From NCBI RefSeq assembly GCF_001887775.1, contig NZ_CP015519.1:2108001-2172000 (forward strand): a stretch of DNA of 64,000 bases, given 5' to 3'. A program made the translations under genes and the position numbers. Numbering within the stretch: the first letter of the stretch is position 1; every line of letters begins with the position of its first letter. Below are positions 26,666 to 35,989 of the stretch, piece by piece. The notes beneath the pieces were generated by a model. It was not told where the DNA came from, did no database searches, and saw only the letters and a program-made list of their open reading frames with translations. Source of the DNA: Syntrophotalea acetylenivorans (GTDB taxonomy: Bacteria; Desulfobacterota; Desulfuromonadia; Desulfuromonadales; Syntrophotaleaceae).

Positions 26666-27067
26666 ATGAAGAAACAAATCCGGCACCATTGCCACGTCGA
26701 CAGCCCTGCGACCTGGATCAAGTACCGTAAAGGGCTATGCAACGACTGCCGCGCGGTCTGCTGCAGCCTGCCTGTGGAAGTACGCGTTGAAGATCTGGTG
26801 CGCATGGAACTCATCGATGCTTTTGAAGCCGAAGAACCGGCAAAGCAGCTTGCCAAGCGCCTGAAAAAAGAAGGCCTGATCGATCATTTCAACTTCAAGC
26901 ACGAAATCTTCACCCTCGCCCGAAGGGCTAATGACGACTGCATCTTTCTGGACCAGATCAGTCGCCGCTGCACTATCTACGCACGGCGTCCAGCTACCTG
27001 CCGCAACCACCCACAGGTCGGTCCTCGACCCGGCTACTGCGCCTACCAGCAACAGGCCGTTCGATAG
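26666..27067 (+). CDS. YkgJ-family cysteine-cluster protein
   Basis: A 133-aa protein with cysteines spaced as in the YkgJ/UPF0153 family: GLCNDCRAVCCSLPV, DDCIFLD, RRCTIYARRPATCR and a final GYCAY. The family is thought to bind zinc or an FeS cluster; function unknown. The ATG at 26666 is preferred over a TTG directly upstream; ribosome site poor. Stand-alone gene. Confidence 0.82.
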   Translation: MKKQIRHHCHVDSPATWIKYRKGLCNDCRAVCCSLPVEVRVEDLVRMELIDAFEAEEPAKQLAKRLKKEGLIDHFNFKHEIFTLARRANDDCIFLDQISRRCTIYARRPATCRNHPQVGPRPGYCAYQQQAVR

Positions 27068-27161
27068 CAACAAGCTCTCTTCTGCAGGTAAACCTTGTTC
27101 TTCCCGCACCGTCTAAAATAATAAGATGGCGACGAGCGCCGTCCGGAACAAGGAGGCGATC

Positions 27162-27917
27162 ATGAGACACATTGTTTTGGCATGCCTGCTGCCAGTTGCC
27201 TGCCTGCTATGGGTCGGAACCGCCAAGGCGCAGTTGGCCGAGATGGAACAGCGGGCAATGAGCGACACCTTTCAGTACGCCCTGGAAAACAATCCCACCG
27301 ATCAAGCCGCCGACTGGCTGAACCCCGACACCGAACATGCCGGCGCCGTGGTACCGGTGCGAACCTTCACCAACGCCCAGGGCCAACCCTGCCGGGAATT
27401 CATCACCACTATCACCGTCGGCGGCGAACAACAGCAGGGCTACGGCACCGCCTGCCGCCAGCCGGACGGCACCTGGCAGATCGTCAACGACGAGCCAGCT
27501 CCCCAAGTAACCAAGGTGGTCAACCGCCCCGTTTACGTGGTCCAGCCCGCTGAGCGCTACTACGTCTACCCCCACGCCTATTACAACCCCTATCGCATCT
27601 ACTTCAGCTTCAGCTGGTTGTTTCACGGCGGGCGGTTGCATGTCGGAAACTATTACTCCGATGTCTCTCGGTGGCATCACCCCTATTATCGGCATCCACA
27701 CAAATATCGTCACTACAAACCATTGCCTCACCACCGTTGGTACCGCCGAGAGCACATTAGACGCTCCTGGAACCGACCCAAGACCATATACCGCGACCGG
27801 CACATCTATCGTGATAGAGGACGGCTTGAGCGAAACATTGATCGTCGTGACGGCCGTAGCGAAAGGCGTTTTGATCGGAATCGCAACCGCAGCGAGCAAC
27901 GGATATACCGTCGATGA
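27162..27917 (+). CDS. Exported surface-antigen-like protein with basic His/Tyr-rich tail
   Basis: A 251-aa protein with a signal peptide (MRHIVLACLLPVACLLWVG... cut near AKA-Q). Residues 30-110 resemble the RT0821/Lpp0805 17-kDa antigen-like domain (ALENNPTDQAADWLNPDTE, PCREFITTITVGG, GYGTACRQPDGTWQIVND). The C-terminal half is rich in His, Tyr, Arg and Pro. Probably periplasmic or outer-membrane associated; function unknown. AAGGAGG precedes the ATG at the expected distance. Confidence 0.75.
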   Translation: MRHIVLACLLPVACLLWVGTAKAQLAEMEQRAMSDTFQYALENNPTDQAADWLNPDTEHAGAVVPVRTFTNAQGQPCREFITTITVGGEQQQGYGTACRQPDGTWQIVNDEPAPQVTKVVNRPVYVVQPAERYYVYPHAYYNPYRIYFSFSWLFHGGRLHVGNYYSDVSRWHHPYYRHPHKYRHYKPLPHHRWYRREHIRRSWNRPKTIYRDRHIYRDRGRLERNIDRRDGRSERRFDRNRNRSEQRIYRR

Positions 27918-28057
27918 AGTACTTGATCCCCCCAGGGTTGCACAACATTCATTATGAGAGTACATTGAATTAAGAGGCCGTCGGCCGGCGGCCTGCAGCC
28001 CTGCCGGAGCGTTCCGGCAGATGAAATGACCTACTGCAACCAGCGAAAGGGAGGAGC

Positions 28058-28459
28058 ATGAACCTCAAAGACTATTTCGACAATACCGAAGGCACCGGTA
28101 TTCTCGCCACTGCCGACGGTCAGGGCAAGGTCGACGCGGCTATTTATGCCCGACCCCAGGTTCAGGACGACGGTTCGATCAGCTTTATCATGCTCGACCG
28201 ACTCAGCCATCACAACCTACAGACCAATCCGCACGCTGCATTTTTGTTTCTCGAGGCCGGCGGACGCTACCAGGGGGTGAGATTGTTTCTGGAAAAACTC
28301 AAGGAAGACACCGACCCGGAGCTGATTGCCCAATATTCGCGCCGTTGCCCAGTTCCTGAAGGCGATCCCGTAAAAGAACAGAAGTTTCTGGTTACCTTCA
28401 GAGTCAATCGTATGCTTAAGGTTCTCGGCGGAGACTCCCCCGAGGTTTCCATGGGCTGA
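28058..28459 (+). CDS. Pyridoxamine 5'-phosphate oxidase-like FMN-binding protein
   Basis: A 133-aa split-barrel protein. The pattern LATADGQGKVDAAIYARPQV, ISFIMLDRLSHHNLQTNPHAAFLFLEAG fits the PNPOx-like flavin-binding fold (FMN phosphate region around the S-H-N-L helix). It is much shorter than true PNPOx and probably a flavin reductase or F420/FMN stress protein. GGGAGGAG precedes the ATG. Ends in a strong terminator. Substrate unknown. Confidence 0.8.
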   Translation: MNLKDYFDNTEGTGILATADGQGKVDAAIYARPQVQDDGSISFIMLDRLSHHNLQTNPHAAFLFLEAGGRYQGVRLFLEKLKEDTDPELIAQYSRRCPVPEGDPVKEQKFLVTFRVNRMLKVLGGDSPEVSMG

Positions 28460-28476
28460 ATCAGCAACAGAACCAG

Positions 28477-28514
28477 TAAAAAGCCGGTTGTCGGAAGGGA
28501 CAACCGGCTTTTTA
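28477..28514. terminator. Strong bidirectional-looking terminator
   Basis: Perfect 16-bp stem TAAAAAGCCGGTTGTC / GACAACCGGCTTTTTA with six-base loop. Confidence 0.92.
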
Positions 28515-28685
28515 TAAGAGAGGGGCAGGATTCTGTGTAAATGCACAGTCACCAGAGGAGGTCTCGCCCTGCATTTTATACGCTGTGGCACGTGGTGCTA
28601 TAAAGCGCAAAAGAGTAGATTAGCACCAGATACACGGAATATAAAAAAACAGTTCGTGTTTCACAGTTCCAAACCTCCATCTTTT

Positions 28686-28724
28686 GGCGCGCCTATTCCC
28701 TCCTGAATGGCGCGCCCTTTTTTT
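28686..28724 (+). terminator. Terminator-like hairpin in a gene-free gap
   Basis: Eight-bp all-GC stem GGCGCGCC / GGCGCGCC with 15-base loop, then C and seven T. It is on the plus strand, with no plus-strand gene between 28514 and it. It might end a short untranslated RNA, or simply back up the previous terminator. Confidence 0.5.
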
Positions 28725-28755
28725 ATCCTGATCGCGCAGCCAGCTACCCTGCACA

Positions 28756-29406
28756 TCACTCCTTTTCCCCGACAAATGAGCGTACCGAGTGGCGAAACAG
28801 GTCCTCGGCGATACGCCGCAACTTCGGTGAGCATTCGGCCTGGCGAAAGTCGCGTCCGGCAGCGAATCGCTGCCAGAAGGGAGGCATCTGGTCCAGACGC
28901 TGAGCCATGCCGCCGTCCGCATCGGAGTTAATCCAGTACATGCGCTGAATCCCGGAGTTGATGATCCGAGTCAGGCACATGGGACAAGGTTCGGTGGACG
29001 TGAACAGAATCAGGTCGCCGCATCGGCGCGGATCGTTATTGGATTTTCCGCCACCCTTCTTTTGCAACCGATCCTCGTAGCGGTTGAGCAGATCCATTTC
29101 GGCATGCATGTCACTGCGAAAGTAGGGGCTGTACTGCCGATTGCGCCCCCGCTCCACGACTTCGCCGGTCTTGCCGTCCACCAGGCAGGCACCAATCCCG
29201 CCCGAACCGGCCTTGAGACTGACAATGGCATCCTTGACCACCACCAAGCCAAAGACGTCGTCCCGAAAACGCTTATCGGGCACATAGGCGACGATGCGCG
29301 CCTCAAGCTCGGCGATGCTCTGCTGCAGCGGCGGCTCGTCGGCCAAACCTCCGCCGGCTAGCAGCAGAGCGCTGAAGAGAAAACTGACTAAAAGAACTTT
29401 CTGCAT
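28756..29406 (-). CDS. Exported CDA-fold deaminase
   Basis: A 216-aa protein with a cleavable signal peptide (MQKVLLVSFLFSALLLAGGGLA) followed by a cytidine/guanine deaminase-like zinc domain: HAEMDLL (zinc His and catalytic Glu) and PCPMCLTRI (zinc cysteines), the classical arrangement of the tRNA/guanine deaminase family. Secretion is uncommon for this family, which normally works on nucleosides or tRNA in the cytoplasm. The substrate is unknown; extracellular nucleobase or pterin salvage is speculative. AGGAGA just upstream of the ATG. Single gene between two terminator-rich gaps. Confidence 0.82.
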   Translation of the reverse strand: MQKVLLVSFLFSALLLAGGGLADEPPLQQSIAELEARIVAYVPDKRFRDDVFGLVVVKDAIVSLKAGSGGIGACLVDGKTGEVVERGRNRQYSPYFRSDMHAEMDLLNRYEDRLQKKGGGKSNNDPRRCGDLILFTSTEPCPMCLTRIINSGIQRMYWINSDADGGMAQRLDQMPPFWQRFAAGRDFRQAECSPKLRRIAEDLFRHSVRSFVGEKE

Positions 29407-29528
29407 GGTTCGTCTCCTGACAGGTGGATGGAATTATCAAGGCGCGCAATGCAGAAAGGTATATATCGGCTTCCATTTGCCGGTCAACAATGTTGTAAAT
29501 TCGGGATGGTTTCAGGCGCTATTCCGAA

Positions 29529-31484
29529 TCAGGGCTCATCCTCTTCCCCATGGATCAGTTCAGACTCATGGCGCAGGTATTCATCGGTCTCCTTGCGGGC
29601 TTGTTCCAGGTGCCCCGGGTGGCTCTTTCTGTACATGTCTTCCGGCATGTGACCGGTGAGCCAGCTCGGATTCATGGGATAAACCTCGGGGCTGAAGATC
29701 ACCGAATAGAGGTGCCAAATCAGAATGGCCAAAGTCGCCAGCCAGGCCTCCCAGAAATGAATGACCAAAGCCACGTCCAACACGCCCTTGGGGATAAAGG
29801 TCGAGAGCCAATTGTCAAACCAGAGCATCCAACCGCTCAGGACCATGACCGCCGAACCCCACACCAGAGCCCAGTATTCGGCCTTCTCCACGTAGTTGAA
29901 GCGTCCGCTGCAGAGCGGTTTCTCACCCCGGCCCAGGTAGTAGAGGATCTGCCGGCCGAATGAGAGAAAGTCTGTCCACCGCGGCCACATGTCCCGGAGG
30001 AATCGGCGGCCCCGATGAGTGAACAGATAGCCCGCATGCCATACCACGCTGACGCAGAACAGCACCGCGGCAATCCTGTGAGCCAGACGACGGACCGCAA
30101 AGCCCCCTTCCCAACCGAAAAACCAGCGAGCGATAATGCCTTGATCGTAACGTAAGGCAAAACCTGACAGGACCAGAACGATAAAGGCTATGGTCAGCAG
30201 CATATGCTGCCAGACTTCATTGGGAGTCATGCGCTGAATCTGCGGTCGCCGGTCGATGACTTCTTTGAACTGCCGGCCAAGATCGAGCAGCCAATGCACG
30301 ACCATGAGACCGATGATCACGACAATGGCGATCTGGTAGATGAGGGTTACGATCTCCGCCGCCGGGGTGTGCAGCCCGGTTCCGCCGACCCCGTGAATAG
30401 GCGTTCCGGCCATGGCCTCGCTGATGCCTGGATGGCACTCGCCGCAGGTCTGGCGCAGATTTCCGGGACTGACGGTAGAGGCCGGGTCGCTGCTTGGCAG
30501 GACCCGGTGGGCCCCATGACAGGATGCGCAATTGGCGACCCGGGTATCTCCGGCCTTGCTCTTGAGGCCATGGTAGGAGTCGACGAAGGAAACAAGTCGC
30601 CCATTCGGCAGGCCGTACTTCTCGTTGAGCACCTCCGAGTCGTGGCAACGGGCGCAAGTTACCTCCGCCACCCGCCGCGGCGACACCGGGGAGCGGGGAT
30701 CGTCGGGGGAGAGGATGCCGTGTTCGCCGTGACAGTCGGTACAGACCGGGGAATCGGTCTGACCGTTGGCTACCAGTCGACCGTGAATCCCTTCGCGATA
30801 ATCCTGCTCGATACCCTTGTGGCACTGACCGCAGGTGTTTGGAATATTGAAGTGGTTAACCGTTGAATCGGCGAAACTCGGCGCCAGTATGCGATGGGCC
30901 GAGCCTTCGGAAGAATGACAGTCGCCGCAGGAGGCGGCGACAAAGGTTCCTCCCCGGGTCGCCTGGCCGTGAATGCTGGACTCGTACACCTGGACCGGAC
31001 GGTCGAGAAGGATCTCGTATTTGCGGGTGATGTCCAGGTTTTCATGGCAACCGCTGCAGGTTCGCGGCAGATTGGCCGGATGGACCGCCGACTCCTTGTT
31101 TTCGGGTGCCAGGATTCCATGAGTGCCATGACAGGCGGCACAATCGGGAATATCCTTATTGACACCGTCTGCCCGAGCGCGGCCGTGAAACTGGTATTTT
31201 TTGGCTGCCCCACTGTGACAACTGCGGCAGCCCTGGTCGCCGGCCCGGAAACCCGGCTCTGGCCGATGAGGCAGAGTGCCCCGGTCCTGATGACAGGCCA
31301 GGCAATCGAAACCGGCATGCACCGAGGCCACTTTGCCCTCGGCCGCCTTGGGATGGCAACCCCTGCAGGTCTCACTGGAGATCGGCTCGGCCCGGACCCG
31401 GTCAAGGGCACCGGTCGACAACACCGCAAACAGCACCATCGCGACCAGTAACCCGATTGTAAAGTGGCGCCTAAGCCATCTCAT
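29529..31484 (-). CDS. Fused multihaem cytochrome c / cytochrome b561-type membrane protein
   Basis: A 651-aa protein. An N-terminal signal/anchor helix (around residues 8-28) is followed by a periplasmic part with 11 CxxCH haem-binding motifs, then about five transmembrane helices in the last 270 residues with histidines of the cytochrome b561/HydB type (VHWLLDL, HRIAAVLF, VWHAGYLF, VIHFW, IWHLYS). This c/b fusion resembles inner-membrane quinol dehydrogenases of the CbcL kind that feed electrons to periplasmic cytochromes. The ATG at 31484 is used because GGAGA is seven bases upstream; the first possible TTG start is 24 bases earlier. Confidence 0.88.
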   Translation of the reverse strand: MRWLRRHFTIGLLVAMVLFAVLSTGALDRVRAEPISSETCRGCHPKAAEGKVASVHAGFDCLACHQDRGTLPHRPEPGFRAGDQGCRSCHSGAAKKYQFHGRARADGVNKDIPDCAACHGTHGILAPENKESAVHPANLPRTCSGCHENLDITRKYEILLDRPVQVYESSIHGQATRGGTFVAASCGDCHSSEGSAHRILAPSFADSTVNHFNIPNTCGQCHKGIEQDYREGIHGRLVANGQTDSPVCTDCHGEHGILSPDDPRSPVSPRRVAEVTCARCHDSEVLNEKYGLPNGRLVSFVDSYHGLKSKAGDTRVANCASCHGAHRVLPSSDPASTVSPGNLRQTCGECHPGISEAMAGTPIHGVGGTGLHTPAAEIVTLIYQIAIVVIIGLMVVHWLLDLGRQFKEVIDRRPQIQRMTPNEVWQHMLLTIAFIVLVLSGFALRYDQGIIARWFFGWEGGFAVRRLAHRIAAVLFCVSVVWHAGYLFTHRGRRFLRDMWPRWTDFLSFGRQILYYLGRGEKPLCSGRFNYVEKAEYWALVWGSAVMVLSGWMLWFDNWLSTFIPKGVLDVALVIHFWEAWLATLAILIWHLYSVIFSPEVYPMNPSWLTGHMPEDMYRKSHPGHLEQARKETDEYLRHESELIHGEEDEP

Positions 31485-31570
31485 GATTTTCTCCAGCTTG
31501 ATCGTCAACCGGTGGCTGGAAAAAAGGGGCAGAATCTTCTGCCCCCTCTTCTCTCTGCCGACCCGGTCGG

Positions 31571-32608
31571 TTATTTACGATGGAACTTTTTTGCCTTCTC
31601 GGCCGCCCAAGCTTTATCGCGGCTGGCGTGACAGGAAAGACAGGCATATTCGACGGTCACGAAGCCCTTGGCAACGCTCGATTTCTTGCCTTTTTCTTCG
31701 ATCTCCTTGAACATTTCGGCATCGGCGGCCGGATCGATCTTAAAGAGATGGGTCCGCACATCGCCGGTATAACTGGTCACAGAGATAGCCGACTTGCTCG
31801 CCTTGGGCATATGGCAATCGATGCAGCGCGTTCCCTGCCGGCCGTGACGCTCTTTGGCGTGGCTCTTGGCGATGCCGGGATGACACTTGGCGCAATTGTC
31901 TTTGGCCAGGATCGCCCTTTCATGGGGATTGTGGCAATCGATGCAGGCCAGGTTCTTATGAACTCCCGCCTTCAGCTCGTTGATCTGTTCGTGATGGCGC
32001 ACAAAACCGCCCTTGGCCGGAGGCTCAGGTCCCATGCCGCCGCGCTGGTGGCACTTGCCGCAGGATTCGGCGCTGAGATCGACCTTGATGGTCGCCTTGG
32101 AGGGGCGCTTAAGATGATCGCCGCCGGGGCCGTGACACTCTTCGCAGCCGATACCGTCTTCCGCCCAAGTGCCGATCATCCCCTTCATACCGTACTGGTG
32201 ACCTTCCGGACTGTAGTTCGTCATGTGGCAGGGCCCGCACTTGTACGGCTTCTTTTCCCCTTTGTGATAGAAGGACCAGCTGCCGTCTTCCAGGTTGTAC
32301 TGGGTTTTGGCTTCGGAGCCGTCCTTGGCGCTGGTGATGATGTAGCCCTGCTTGTCGATGTACCGAACCTTCTTGGTCGCACCACCGATCACGTAACTGA
32401 TGTCGTCCCAACTGTAGCCTGGAGGCAGCGGCAATTTGGAAAAACGCGCCTTTTCAGAGCTACGAATCTTCCACGGATGACCGCTGGCCTGCCATTGATT
32501 GTACTGTTCCGCATGGCAGGTGAAGCACTTGTCCGAACCGACGTAATCGGTGGCCATGGCAGGAACGGCCAATCCCAGCACCAGCAGAATCAAAAGGATC
32601 TGTTTCAT
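31571..32608 (-). CDS. Octahaem periplasmic c-type cytochrome
   Basis: A 345-aa protein with a signal peptide (MKQILLILLVLGLAVPAMA) and eight CxxCH motifs (CFTCH, CGPCH, CEECH, CGKCH, CIDCH, CAKCH, CIDCH, CLSCH). It lies 86 bases before the c/b fusion on the same strand, so the two form an operon: likely a quinone-linked electron-export or nitrite/oxyanion-reducing pair. The domain layout is reminiscent of cytochrome c554-like and octahaem reductases, but catalytic lysine-type motifs are not seen. Start chosen at MKQ with a strong GGGGAGG. Confidence 0.88.
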   Translation of the reverse strand: MKQILLILLVLGLAVPAMATDYVGSDKCFTCHAEQYNQWQASGHPWKIRSSEKARFSKLPLPPGYSWDDISYVIGGATKKVRYIDKQGYIITSAKDGSEAKTQYNLEDGSWSFYHKGEKKPYKCGPCHMTNYSPEGHQYGMKGMIGTWAEDGIGCEECHGPGGDHLKRPSKATIKVDLSAESCGKCHQRGGMGPEPPAKGGFVRHHEQINELKAGVHKNLACIDCHNPHERAILAKDNCAKCHPGIAKSHAKERHGRQGTRCIDCHMPKASKSAISVTSYTGDVRTHLFKIDPAADAEMFKEIEEKGKKSSVAKGFVTVEYACLSCHASRDKAWAAEKAKKFHRK

Positions 32609-32878
32609 GGTATCCTCCCCGGCTGAAGGCGAATTTTCCCGACATTTCAACACTAACAGCAGGGTGCGCTAATTCAAGTGCCCACCTTTGAAATCACGCT
32701 CCAGTTAACACCTTTTTCAGGGGCCGGCATAAAACCCTTTAAATTCCTATGGTAAAATTCCCTTCTGCTGTCCTGTGGTCTGATTTTTTGCCCGGCTTAA
32801 GGGAGTACAGCCGGCTATTTTTCGTTATGGACCGTTGGTCGGCGCCCCTTAAAAAATATGCAATTCTTTAAGACGCTT

Positions 32879-34306
32879 TTACATCAATCGGTTTCCATTG
32901 ACCTTCAGCTCGCCTCGTTCAAATACCGCCTTGCCGTGAAACTTGCCCTCACTGCGTTCGATAAATTGCTGACCGATCAGGCCTTCGAGCTGTTGTTCGA
33001 CCCGTTGACCGGCCCGGGCCGCGATTTCTTCATCGGTCGGCAGAGAAAATCCCTGCTGCCGATAGGCATTTTTTATCTGCTGAGAAATCATGCTGGTCAG
33101 AAGGGTTCTAACCAGCTTTTCGTCCGCCGTCACTTGCGCCTGGCCTTCCAATTGTTGCACTAGGGCGGGCATGTTTCCCGGCTCCAGATCTTCATTGCCG
33201 TGAAACTTTAAGCGCAGCTTCCCGGAGAAATCTCCCTCGGGAGTGGCAATATGTACTTTGCGCAGCTCGATCTCCGGCGAGCCTTTGATCATGCCGCTCA
33301 ACAGGCGCATATAAACCTGCATCATATAAAGACCCATGGACTCCGGATCGAAGGATTCCTGCTCATAGACCCCCAGCGCATCCCGCTGATACTGGCTGAG
33401 AACCTCACCGTCGAGACCGCGCATGGCCAGTTCCAGCTCGCCGGGACCATAGCCGGCATCGTCAACCTCGACCTTGGCAACCTTAAGAGTCTGCAAGTAT
33501 TCGACGGTCGAACCGTTTTGCGATGCCTGAGAGTCGATGGCAACACCTTCAACCCGCACCTTTTTCCGTCCCTTGCCCGCCGCGTCAAAATCGACCTCCA
33601 GCGGCCCGAAGCTCGATTTATAATTGCCCAGGTAGACCATGGGAAAGGCCTCGTACAGGTCGAAGTCGACCTGCGCTCCGTCCCACTGCAGGCTGCCTTC
33701 ATCATCCTTCATCTTCAGGGAGGCGATCTCCAAGTTTCCGGCCAGTTCCGTTAGATCCATGGAGAACTCCGTGTCGCTCTGCAAACCGCCCCAGTGGATG
33801 GTGAGCTGTTCTTCCTCGAGGGTCTTTTCAAGCCCCGGAACCAGCAACCGGTCGCGGCCCCGGCCACTCAGGCTGATAGTGGCCACATCCGTTATTGCAC
33901 CAAGCCAGGGCAGTTTGGACAGCAGATCCTCTTCCCCGGCAGTCGCCGCCACCAGCCGTGTTTCGATGTGGGCCAACTTCGGCGCCAGGCTGAAGCTTCC
34001 GCCACCAACCGGCAGCGGACCGTTGCAGATACGGTGCTCTAAAGTCAGTTGCAGTGTTTTTGTCTCGATCTCTCCCTCGTCCCCGGCGGATCCCGGCACG
34101 CTGAACTCTATGAGGGTCCGCCCTTTGGACGACAAAAAACCTCGTTGGTAGCTTTCACTGGTCATTTGAACCGGCCCCCACTTTTCGAATCGGGCGAGGT
34201 GCTCCCGATAGTGTTTCTCGACCTGACCACCGACCAGATAGGTGGCGCCGGCCCAACCGGCGATGCCGAGCAGGACAATCACAAGAATAATGACAAATTT
34301 TTTCAT
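32879..34306 (-). CDS. DUF945 (YdgA-like) membrane-anchored protein
   Basis: A 475-aa protein with one N-terminal transmembrane helix (about residues 4-24, MKKFVIILVIVLLGIAGWAG) and a long beta-rich exported part that fits the YdgA/DUF945 family (VGGQVEKHYREHLARF near the N-terminus, then repeated strand patterns and PALVQQLEGQAQV near the C-terminus). E. coli YdgA is an inner-membrane or periplasmic protein of unclear role. GGAGG precedes the ATG. No obvious functional partner, although it faces the cytochrome operon. Confidence 0.78.
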   Translation of the reverse strand: MKKFVIILVIVLLGIAGWAGATYLVGGQVEKHYREHLARFEKWGPVQMTSESYQRGFLSSKGRTLIEFSVPGSAGDEGEIETKTLQLTLEHRICNGPLPVGGGSFSLAPKLAHIETRLVAATAGEEDLLSKLPWLGAITDVATISLSGRGRDRLLVPGLEKTLEEEQLTIHWGGLQSDTEFSMDLTELAGNLEIASLKMKDDEGSLQWDGAQVDFDLYEAFPMVYLGNYKSSFGPLEVDFDAAGKGRKKVRVEGVAIDSQASQNGSTVEYLQTLKVAKVEVDDAGYGPGELELAMRGLDGEVLSQYQRDALGVYEQESFDPESMGLYMMQVYMRLLSGMIKGSPEIELRKVHIATPEGDFSGKLRLKFHGNEDLEPGNMPALVQQLEGQAQVTADEKLVRTLLTSMISQQIKNAYRQQGFSLPTDEEIAARAGQRVEQQLEGLIGQQFIERSEGKFHGKAVFERGELKVNGNRLM

Positions 34307-34496
34307 GGTTCCTCCTGGGATAATCTAGAAGCCGATAGCCTGACCGCAGAAAATGACAGGTTTCCAATGTTACCATTTTATAGACGACATGGGCAGATCA
34401 ATTCTTTCAGCTTCCGGCGCCCCCTTGCCCGGCATCGCCCCCTTGCTTTAGACTTGAATAAGTAACTACTGTTTGCACTCTCTATGCCGGAGGCTT

Positions 34497-35978
34497 ATGA
34501 AAAGAGACACTTACGAACAATCGACCACAGCTGCGGGCTGGAATTTCGACAACAGCTACGCCCGCTTACCGAAAGACCTCTACGTCCGCCTCAATCCGAC
34601 CCCGGTAGAGGCGCCCAAGCTGGCGCTTTTCAACCGGCCCCTGGCCGAAAGCCTGGGTCTGGACGCCGAGACCCTGGCCGGACAGGAGGGCAGCGCCCTC
34701 TTTTCCGGCAACCGTCTGCCGACAGGTGCCGAACCGCTGGCCCAGGCCTACGCCGGCCACCAATTCGGCCATTTCGCCATGCTTGGCGACGGCCGAGCGC
34801 ACCTGCTGGGAGAGCAGCTCACCCCTGACGGCTCGCGCTTCGACATTCAGCTCAAAGGCTCGGGGCGGACGCCCTTTTCCCGCAACGGCGACGGCCGCGC
34901 CGCCCTTGGCCCCATGCTGCGCGAATACCTCATCAGTGAAGCGATGTACGGCCTCGGCATCCCCACCACTCGCAGCCTCGCTGTAGTAACCACCGGCCAG
35001 CCGGTCTATCGCCAAACCCCGCTGCAAGGCGCCATTCTCACCCGGGTGGCGGCCAGCCACATCCGGGTCGGCACCTTTGAATATCTCGCTTCCCGACATA
35101 ACTGGGAAGCCGTCCGCACCCTGGCCGAGTACACCATGGGCCGCCACTTCCCCGAGCTGCTGAAAACCGAGCAGCCGTTCCTGGCCTTCCTGTTCGCCGT
35201 CCTCGACCGGCAGGCCGCGCTGGTCGCCCGCTGGCTGCAGGTCGGTTTTATCCACGGAGTCATGAACACCGATAACGTAGCCCTGTGCGGCGAGAGCATC
35301 GATTACGGACCCTGCGCCTTCATGGACAGCTACGATCCCGCCACCGTGTTCAGCTCCATCGACCATGGCGGCCGCTACGCCTACGGCCGGCAGCCGGCCA
35401 TCGCCCAGTGGAACCTGGGCCGCTTCGCCGAAACCCTGCTGCCGTTGCTGCACGACGAAGAAGATAAAGCCCTCGAGCTGGCCAACGAAGCCATCAGCGC
35501 CTACCCGCAAATCTTCCGGCGCCACTGGCTGACGGGTATGCGGGCCAAGCTGGGATTGTTCAATAAAGAAGAGGATGATTCGGAACTGCTGACCGATCTG
35601 TTGTCCTGTATGGAAAGATGTAATGCGGACTACACCAACACCCTGCGCGACCTGGCCCTGGAGACTTTTCCCGGTGAGACAATCTTTCAGGATGAGGAGT
35701 TCCAACGATGGCACCAACGCTGGCAAGCGCGGCTGGGACGGCAAGGGGAGAATATCCAAGAATCCCGCAGTCTGATGCTGGCCCACAACCCGGCGGTCAT
35801 CCCCCGCAACCATCGGGTCGAAGAGGCCCTGACCGCCGCCGAAGAAGGGGACTACTCGGTGCTGAGGCGGTTATTGGAGGTGCTGGCCAGCCCCTACGAG
35901 GACCGGCCCGAACACGATGCCTATCGCCAGCCGCCGCCCGCCTCGGCCTGTGTCTACAAGACTTTTTGCGGCACCTGA
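34497..35978 (+). CDS. selO: Protein adenylyltransferase SelO (YdiU)
   Basis: A 493-aa pseudokinase of the SelO family, which transfers AMP to Ser/Thr/Tyr of proteins during oxidative stress. Seen: GHQFGHFAMLGDGRAHLLGE, KGSGRTPFSRNGDGRAALGPMLREYL, HGVMNTDN, IDYGPCAFMDSYDP. The C-terminus ends FCGT; many SelO proteins have Cys or Sec near this position, here a plain TGC cysteine. ATG chosen with GGAGG six bases before. Single gene on the plus strand. Confidence 0.95.
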   Translation: MKRDTYEQSTTAAGWNFDNSYARLPKDLYVRLNPTPVEAPKLALFNRPLAESLGLDAETLAGQEGSALFSGNRLPTGAEPLAQAYAGHQFGHFAMLGDGRAHLLGEQLTPDGSRFDIQLKGSGRTPFSRNGDGRAALGPMLREYLISEAMYGLGIPTTRSLAVVTTGQPVYRQTPLQGAILTRVAASHIRVGTFEYLASRHNWEAVRTLAEYTMGRHFPELLKTEQPFLAFLFAVLDRQAALVARWLQVGFIHGVMNTDNVALCGESIDYGPCAFMDSYDPATVFSSIDHGGRYAYGRQPAIAQWNLGRFAETLLPLLHDEEDKALELANEAISAYPQIFRRHWLTGMRAKLGLFNKEEDDSELLTDLLSCMERCNADYTNTLRDLALETFPGETIFQDEEFQRWHQRWQARLGRQGENIQESRSLMLAHNPAVIPRNHRVEEALTAAEEGDYSVLRRLLEVLASPYEDRPEHDAYRQPPPASACVYKTFCGT

Positions 35979-35989
35979 CGCCAAATTTG

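Noticed and set aside
34566-35813. 415-aa minus-strand frame opposite selO
   Set aside because: Shadow; selO has full-length motifs and a good start.
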